Shown here: positions 58,133-64,000 of the stretch, one piece after another
How positions within the stretch are numbered: the stretch's first letter is position 1
How the letters are laid out: each line of letters opens with the position of its first letter
Assembly (NCBI GenBank): GCA_015501585.1
Contig: JADNRY010000100.1
Coordinates: 62,001-126,000 of the forward strand
Reading direction: 5' to 3'
DNA: 64,000 nt
From: Rhodocollybia butyracea
Lineage: Eukaryota > Basidiomycota > Agaricomycetes > Agaricales > Omphalotaceae
Made by a program: the position numbers and the translations under genes
The notes under the pieces: model-generated
What the model saw: only the letters and a program-made list of their open reading frames with translations
The model's database searches: none
What the model was told of the DNA's origin: nothing

Positions 58133-58200
58133 AGGGGGTTCACGCGGTTTAGACAAGAAACCTCGCTCCTCAAGTCTTGTCTAAACAACGTCAACCCCCT
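58133..58200. other. 68-nt perfect-loop hairpin
   Basis: Arms 'agggggttcacg..tttagacaaga' and 'tcttgtctaaac..cgtcaaccccct' pair over 26 positions with three mismatches around a 16-base loop. The structure could be a tiny TIR element, a small-RNA precursor or a terminator-like fold. No copy elsewhere in the window was noticed. Confidence 0.6.
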
Positions 58201-59653
58201 AAGGGCTTGGTGACCAGGCTAGTGAGGAAGGAATGTTCTTTCAAAACTTCCAAGTACCCGTAACTGATATTGGCAGGCTGCATCCGAGAGCATTCACAGG
58301 GCTTGAGGAGTGGATTTTGTGGTTCTATATCTACTACACTCCCGACGTAGGTTAACTAAACAACAATGTATAATAATAATCATCATTGCGATGATTGCGA
58401 TACTCAGTCCTTGTTGAAGTTTTCGGGACGGGAGAAGGCGAACGAAACAAGCAACGTTTGTCCTATTCACTGAGTACGTAGTGGAGGCAAACGGTGAAGG
58501 TAAATAACTACGGTATAAGCTTATTTAAGTATGTACGGGTGATCTATTTAGGTAGAATCATAATCCTGTTGCATGCTAATGAAACTCGTATCAGTCCGTA
58601 AGGATAAATATTTAACAGTCCTCTAATATGAATTTCTCTTCTAGTTCTGCTATCACCCGTTAAACTCCCGGCTCACTACGGAAGGACTCTCTTTGTACGA
58701 CATGGATTACAGGGATAGCTGAGCAGTGGGAGAAGTAGGAGTTGCAACAACTCCCTCATGGAAGGAGCTATCACTTCCACGCTGTTGAGAAAGAAAGATT
58801 AATTGAAGCTATGATGTTGCTATGATGTTTGGTTACTCTACCTTGCTTTCTACTACGTTACCTCACATCCTATTACCGCCAATTCTGGCCCCAGCATCGT
58901 TGTCACTAGCACCGGCACCACATACCACTGCTCTTAACTCAAGCCAGCTTAACACACCTCTGAACCATTCTATGCCTTTGAAACCAGCAAGACAAACATC
59001 ACTAGCGCCAAAACATCTAAACCCAAAACACAAATGCCTGGAACCTCTGAATTTTCGGTAACGTTCGAGGAAGCACGCTTGTGCTGTGTAGACGGTGACA
59101 ATAAACTCATACTCAAATCGAGTAAACTCATACTCAAATCAAATAAACTCATACTCAAATACTTTGACTCAAACTCCAAATTTTGACTCAAACGCAATCA
59201 AATATACTCAATACTCACTATCGTGACTCCAAACTCACTAGGCTGACTCCAAATTATACAGGCCGGGTTGTGAATGGATAAGGGAAGCACAAGGACAAGC
59301 AACAGGAGGGACTTGGATCTGCCGCAATTTTTAGCTTGGGAGACGGCGATGACGGCGATGTAAGCGTCGATCTCGATGTAGTCGGAGAAGGGGCATTGGA
59401 GCGGGAGCAATCGGAAGGAGAACTCGTGCGGAAGATGTCTTTGTTGGATTCCGACAATTGATTTGGGTGTCGAGATGATCGATGATCAGTGTATGCACAG
59501 AAGGGGGAAGGCAACTGAGAAATGGAGAAAGAAGTGGAGTTGTAAAGTTGTAAGCTTGATGTGAATGGAAGTAACTATGTAATGAGTACTTGATTTTGAT
59601 TATATCTTTGAAAGCTGCTTTTCTTCTCATTTTTTCGCCGGCCTAGGAAAGCA
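58201..59653. other. Intergenic, low-complexity frames only
   Basis: Frames at 58822-59061 (+), 58970-59197 (-), 59254-59514 (-) and 59331-59630 (-) are compositionally biased or repeat-derived. None has a recognisable domain. Confidence 0.35.
59098..59165 (+). repeat. Minisatellite of about 20 bp
   Basis: Three units of 'taaactcatactcaaatc' with small changes, followed by degenerate 'gactcaaactccaaat' repeats up to about 59255. Confidence 0.75.
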
Positions 59654-60168
59654 ATGAAGCAGAAAGAGAATGCAAATGTGCAGGTAGCAGGCGGCAGGTT
59701 GTATGTTCCAGGCGATACTGGTGAGCTCCTGAATAGCAACTCCATACAGAGACTGATGGACTCTATACCTATAGCTCACACTTCGGTCCCATCAACCCTA
59801 GTCCCACCATTGCGCCCACGCCAAACCCATCCGTATGTCTCTCAGACGATCACGCTTCGAAACCAGCAGCTCTCCGTCCGACGAGGCCTAGGCTTGAAAA
59901 GGGAGTTGAGTTTGCGAGTATAGGTGGTAGGGCTGAGTTCGTATGGGCTTTCTGCTCAGACGCATGTGTACGGCGACGGCGACGGCCTCTCTCCAGCCTC
60001 ATCTCCAGCAAAGAGGCTGAACCAGGCGATTGCATCCTGGTCCCGAAAAAACACCGCCATTGCAGATGTTCCTTTTTCCGTTGACACGCCGAATTACGCT
60101 GTACGCCGAAATTCAAGCGAAATGTCATCATTTAAAAGACCCCGTGAAACACGTCACGTCACTACCTA
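59654..60168 (+). CDS. Hypothetical proline/serine-rich ORF pair
   Basis: 59654-59923 (89 aa, start MKQKENANVQVAGGRLYVPG, containing PLRPRQTHPYVSQTITLRNQ) is followed without a gap by 59924-60169 in the same register (MVGLSSYGLSAQTHVYG, ASSPAKRLNQAIASWSRKN). They are separated only by a stop codon (TAG), so they may be one reading frame broken by a nonsense change, or not a gene at all. No domain recognised. Confidence 0.25.
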
Positions 60169-60169
60169 G

Positions 60170-60539
60170 GGTACGTTATGTATTAGACACTTTGAAGGTC
60201 CACTTCAGGTATCTAGTATGTAGAAACCCATTTGAAGGGAGATACACTATGTTTTAAGAGGCTACATTACTGTGCAAGGATGCATCGTTGACCCACAAAC
60301 TCAAAATCAATCAAATTGATTTACCTAGATTGATTTAGGCTTGCCAGATCTAAAGTCTATTCAATTAATACTACCTACTACAAAAAGTCCTATACAGGGA
60401 TATACAAGACAGGATTAAAATAGATGAAGAGAGACGAATGAGGGCAAGCATAATGCGAACCCATATCCGTTTAAAGTAAGAGAATCGAAGCACTGGTTCC
60501 CTGGAACGAACTACAGAGAGAAACTAGACGATTAGTGAT
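60170..60539. other. Intergenic, nothing recognised
   Basis: AT-rich, stops in all frames, no repeat noticed within the window. Confidence 0.35.
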
Positions 60540-60835
60540 GAATTAGGCGCCGGGGATCAAAGTGGCCCGGCGCCGGCAGTAAAAGAAAGGCGGGGCGCGT
60601 CCTAGCGACGTGCCTATAATAAAATTTATTCGGACCGACCTACGGAACGGTCCACATGTATACAAGTACCCGGTAGGACCCGGGAGGAGAAGAGAAAAGG
60701 GGAGATACGGAACGACGCCGCAAACTTGAACCGCGGGACGGACGGACCGCCCGGCGCTTAAAGCGCATCAGAGTCGAACCACTCATCGGGAATGCATCGT
60801 TCTTCCCTCCCCTCCGTTACTTATTAAATAAAAGA
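60540..60835 (-). repeat. GC-rich retroposon-like segment with a B-box-like word
   Basis: GC content rises sharply. On the minus strand 'gtggttcgactctga' at 60770-60784 matches the Pol III B-box consensus, and about 150 bases downstream the sequence ends near 'ggtccgaataaattttatta', which resembles the 3' part of the insertion at 36564-37337. No A box was found at the usual distance. A stem of cgccggg/cccggcg lies at 60547-60575. A SINE remnant is possible. Confidence 0.35.
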
Positions 60836-61608
60836 TGTAGAAAAGGTGTAATATGGGTAGAGGACCCATGAGACAACGATATAGAGCCCTGGGGACAGTG
60901 TAGGAACCAGGAGAACACCTACAAGCTCAGTTATGGCTAACAAGGGCAACATGAGATTCATCTTCTTGGCTCTTGGCAAGCCAAGAGAGTCTTACCAACC
61001 CATGGTACCTTAATTAAGAAAATTTCAAGGACCTAGGAGTATAAAAAGGCAAGGAAATGAAGAGAAAAGCATTCTTTCTTACCCCCACCAGGTGTAGCAG
61101 CTCCTTATCAGGCTACTACTAAAAGATTGAATTGATATAAAGACTGGGATTTACAGAGAGAAATTGACAAGCAATTGAACTTGAGTAAAGAGACAGAAAG
61201 AGATTCAGTGTGAACTGAGTGCAGAGAAGTTAAGACAAAGACTTAGAAAGGACTTTGAATATTATTTTCAAACCACAGTTAGGCTGCAGTCAGAGCTCTG
61301 TCTGAGTTATAGGGACACCCTCTGGTCAGTTGTGACTTGTGTTAATTTGTGATTTTACCAAGGGACTTAGGAATAGTATTTGTTTGACAGCTCAGAGCTT
61401 GGGGATCAGCTTAAATAAGTCTGTACTTTGAAAGGGAAGGCACTTAGTGAAATAACACTCAGTGTAGCAAGGAAGCACTTGAATAGATTGAAGTTTAAAA
61501 TATATATTATTTGGCTGAACTAAAAACCCGAACTGAGTAATAAGTTGTGTGTGTGTTTGGTGTGGTTGTGTAAGCCATTTCTAAGTTCACCCCAGTTTAG
61601 ACCTCTCA
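60836..61608 (+). mobile_element. LTR-like sequence (possible LTR-retrotransposon remnant)
   Basis: Begins TGTAGAAAAGG, has a TATA-like 'gtataaaaaggcaagg' about 195 bases in, and has CA at 61607-61608 followed by 'ccgtctgctgctcgcgag', a plausible primer-binding region. It is non-coding. No matching second LTR or target duplication is visible in the window, so edges and identity are tentative. Confidence 0.35.
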
Positions 61609-61998
61609 CCGTCTGCTGCTCGCGAGTGGGAGTAGGAGCTGAGGTACTGCTGCTTATAATGTTGATTCTGCCAAAATCAGCAGTCAGTACATAAAGCGAG
61701 AAGATTTATTATGATGCGTAAATCAATGAGCATGGATAATATTGTTCATTGGAGTAAAGACAGACATCTGTACATGTTCAAACTTCATGTGGTATCTGTA
61801 TACCACTTCAAGCATTTGTACACCACTTCAAGCCGTCGAACACGGAGTACAATACATACACTAGGCTGGCCAGCATCTTTGTAATCGACGATCTTTCAGG
61901 AAAATGATCAACTAGAACCAGTTTCCGCCTGGTTTGTGCAGGGGCACAAATCTGATTGGCCCCCCTTCTCAAGGTCATATATCTGTAGCAACAGAAGT
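61609..61998. other. Intergenic, nothing recognised
   Basis: Includes a short repeat of 'accacttcaagc' at about 61803 and 61822. No coding evidence. Confidence 0.3.
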
Positions 61999-62945
61999 TT
62001 TCAGCTAAGAGGTGGTGACCAGATACACTGAACTCACCACAGGCACCAGCGTAGTCAACGGATCCACCGTTTTGTCTGGCATCTTCCATTCAATATTTTC
62101 TTCCTCTCGAATTTTGAGCTCATCTATATTGTCCCATTGATTGTAGTCCAACGGAGCCCCGATGTTACCGAGGAATCGATTCTCAGCAAAGTCAAGTGTG
62201 CTAAGTGGAGGGGCAGTTGTGTTGGAGGGGGCTTTACCAGAATGCTGGACAGTGTGGCTGGCAAAAGCACGAAGGTTGAGGACCAAATGGTGTATTAAGA
62301 TAGGTATTAGGCTAGAAGAAGTTTGTTATTGGGATGTGGAAAGTTGGCATAGCAAGTGTGAAACATACATGGGGAAAAACTGGTCAGTGATGCTCATAAC
62401 GTTGAACCATGCATCCGACATCTAGATCATAGATCATTTTCATTTTCACTGAACTGTATTCCCCAATACAAGAGGGCAACTTACTGGCCCTGGAAAGATG
62501 GACGTCTGGATGGGGAATTTCAAGTTAGAAGGACTAATATGGGAAGTCAAATGAGACTCACTATTCCGGAGGCAGTGGCAACACTTGAGATCGCGGAGAT
62601 GGTGCTAGAGATAAGTGGACATGACTCCGTTTGAGGCTGCCACAAAAATTTGTGAAGAATAGGGATTCGGAAACGTACAAGAAATATAAGGTGCCTATTC
62701 AAAATATATCATATCAATAAGCACCCTGCAAAGCTAGAATAATTTGCTGACCATTGCACAGGACTACCTCAGCGATACTCCAAATACCAGATTTTCGGGA
62801 GTGCATAATGTGACGGGCGGTTTTGATCAAAGTTAAGATGAAGATAATGCTGTCAAACATCAATTGGAGCAGAGGAAAAATAGCAGTCACTAGGATGTAG
62901 ATCAATTGATCTGGAAAACGTTGCCAGCGAACAAAAGACTCACAA
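61999..62945 (-). pseudogene. Decayed multi-exon membrane protein (DUF6533-like)
   Basis: Minus strand. The exon around 62714-62905 encodes LIYILVTAIFPLLQLMFDSI followed by IFILTLIKTARHI: a transmembrane helix and the charged loop typical of the fungal DUF6533-type membrane family. A 57-bp intron (gtcagc...aatag) joins it to GTLYFLYVSESLFFTNF, as expected (DGTLYF in the family). The C-terminal exon (62005-62286) has MVLNLRAFASHTVQHSG, the family's usual end of the last helix, and an acidic tail. Between them the frame shifts at a T run near 62650 and meets a stop, so the gene appears broken. Exon edges are approximate and the N-terminal helices were not found. Confidence 0.4.
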
Positions 62946-63061
62946 CTGGCATTAATTCAAAAACTGATCAATACAATGGATAGGAGGAAGAAAACATAAA
63001 AATGCTGACATTTCTGATTCAAATGAGTCATTGTACAAACACGGTGGGTGACAATTTACCT
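62946..63061. other. Short flank, nothing recognised
   Basis: AT-rich, no feature supported. Confidence 0.3.
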
Positions 63062-63690
63062 GACCTTATTTAAACTCCGCTACCTTATGGCTACCTTATG
63101 TATTAAATCTACCTTAAACTACCTTAAACGACCTTTAAGGACCTTAAAGGACCTTATTGAACAATTTACCTTATTTGACCTTATTACCTTATTGTACCTT
63201 ATCTTAAAACCAAAAGATATAGAGCTCACGCTTGCCCCAATTGCTTACCAGCATTCCCTATGCAATATTCCAGTTAATTTTGGTAACATAGAATGCTAAT
63301 TCATATGTAGGCTATACTTGAGCAATACCATTTGGCATTTCAGCCAAGTTCTTGTTACCATAAGCACCCAATTAGCTCCTAATAGGCTGGTCATTGGATG
63401 ATCCAAACCTGGTGTATTGTTGCACAATACTTCCACTGGACAGAAGTTGGCAAAGTGCTGCTACATATGTTCCTTCATGTACAACCTTATTAGATGAAAT
63501 AGTGGGTTAAATGGATAACTCGGCCACAACTACTTAGTATAAGAACTAAGAATACTTGTCGGTACTTGGTAATCTTAGAAATAATGTTTGAGCATGTTTG
63601 TAGACAGTGGGAAATCCTTGATCACATTCGTAAGGTAGCGGACTGACGATTTCAATATAAATAAGGTAGCGGAGTTTGAAAAATAAGGTC
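63062..63690. mobile_element. 629-bp TIR element rich in ACCTTA/TAAGGT words
   Basis: Left end 'gaccttatttaaactccgct' + 'acctta' at 63062-63088; right end 'taaggtagcggagtttg...aaataaggtc' at 63662-63690 in inverted orientation. The left subterminal zone holds at least ten accttа-type words (63062-63200), and the right one has several taaggt words. No coding content. Target duplication unclear. Confidence 0.6.
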
Positions 63691-63878
63691 GAGCCTGGTC
63701 GACTTTGATGGCTTCATTTTTGAAGTATTTCGCCTGGGTTCAACGACACTAGTACTTGGGCATATTAAGCCAGCTCTAAATTGATAAATGAAGCAAGGTA
63801 TTACTGATTTTTAGCCGTCGAATGTTTTATACCTTACTGACAATTTGATCAACTTGATGGCGCTGGGCGGTCACTGAG

Positions 63879-63936
63879 GTATGTGCAAATCATGCCGCCC
63901 TTACTGCATTCTATACTAACATGTTCTATGTCGTAG
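63879..63936 (+). other. Probable intron with exon running off the right edge
   Basis: A 58-bp segment starts GTATGT, contains a CTAAC branch-site word (ATACTAACATG) and ends GTCGTAG. The following bases to 64000 are open in one frame (DLRFGLKKSRNRSS..). This suggests a + strand gene that continues outside the window. The preceding exon could not be defined. Confidence 0.3.
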
Positions 63937-64000
63937 AGACTTACGGTTCGGATTGAAGAAGTCCCGTAACCGCTCGTCTGGAACAAGTATGAGGATCGGT

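Noticed and set aside
58822..59061. Pro/Leu-rich 79-codon frame as a gene
   Set aside because: Low-complexity composition adjoining a minisatellite, no supporting start or splice context.

Overview
The window looks like a repeat-rich accessory region of an Agaricomycete (mushroom-forming or related basidiomycete) genome. The evidence is short introns of about 50-70 bp with fungal branch sites, NB-ARC/TPR NLR-like genes of the basidiomycete type, a family of F-box-like genes with the typical 'LSPMRKLP...VCSRWR.LALSSPSLWANI' layout, a damaged non-LTR retrotransposon and many small DNA transposons with terminal inverted repeats (TIRs). No rRNA or tRNA gene, CRISPR array or bacterial feature was seen.

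Region 1 (1-34.2 kb) is a tandem, same-strand (+) array of one NLR-like gene family, with starts at about 4.3, 14.3, 22.8 and 31.1 kb plus the 3' end of a fifth copy at position 1. Each copy has the same five-exon structure. The encoded order is a short N-terminal peptide, a helical bundle resembling the fungal MLKL_NTD/HeLo-type cell-death domain, a coiled linker, NB-ARC and TPRs. Copies A (4278-7383, 958 aa) and D (31092-34228, 966 aa) read intact. Copy B carries a 361-bp TA-flanked MITE in exon 4 and a 5-bp duplication. Copy C has a stop in exon 1 and three single-base frameshifts. The spacers (3.9-6.9 kb) are themselves diverged repeats. They hold three copies of a 2-3 kb block with minus-strand coding remnants and several small transposons.

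Region 2 (34.2-39.4 kb) is a non-LTR retrotransposon inserted five bases after the stop codon of NLR D. It shows the order endonuclease - RNase H - reverse transcriptase - zinc knuckle. It is dead: in-frame stop, 774-bp insertion, YADD box reading HAND, and a frameshift.

Region 3 (39.4-58.1 kb) holds four minus-strand F-box-like paralogs, all broken, separated by an LTR-like insertion and a nest of long-TIR DNA transposons (48.1-52.2 kb). It is bracketed by two copies of a segmental duplication (39.4-41.0 and 54.5-58.1 kb). The second copy is split by a 2,073-bp foldback transposon with about 950-bp inverted arms and a perfect 8-bp target duplication.

Region 4 (58.1-64 kb) is gene-poor: a long hairpin, a minisatellite, LTR/SINE-like sequence, a decayed minus-strand membrane-protein gene, another TIR element, and a probable exon running off the right edge.

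The main biological theme is a rapidly duplicating and decaying array of putative cell-death NLRs in a transposon-dense compartment. Within the array the NB-ARC half is nearly constant and one TPR segment is hypervariable. Function is inferred from family knowledge only.
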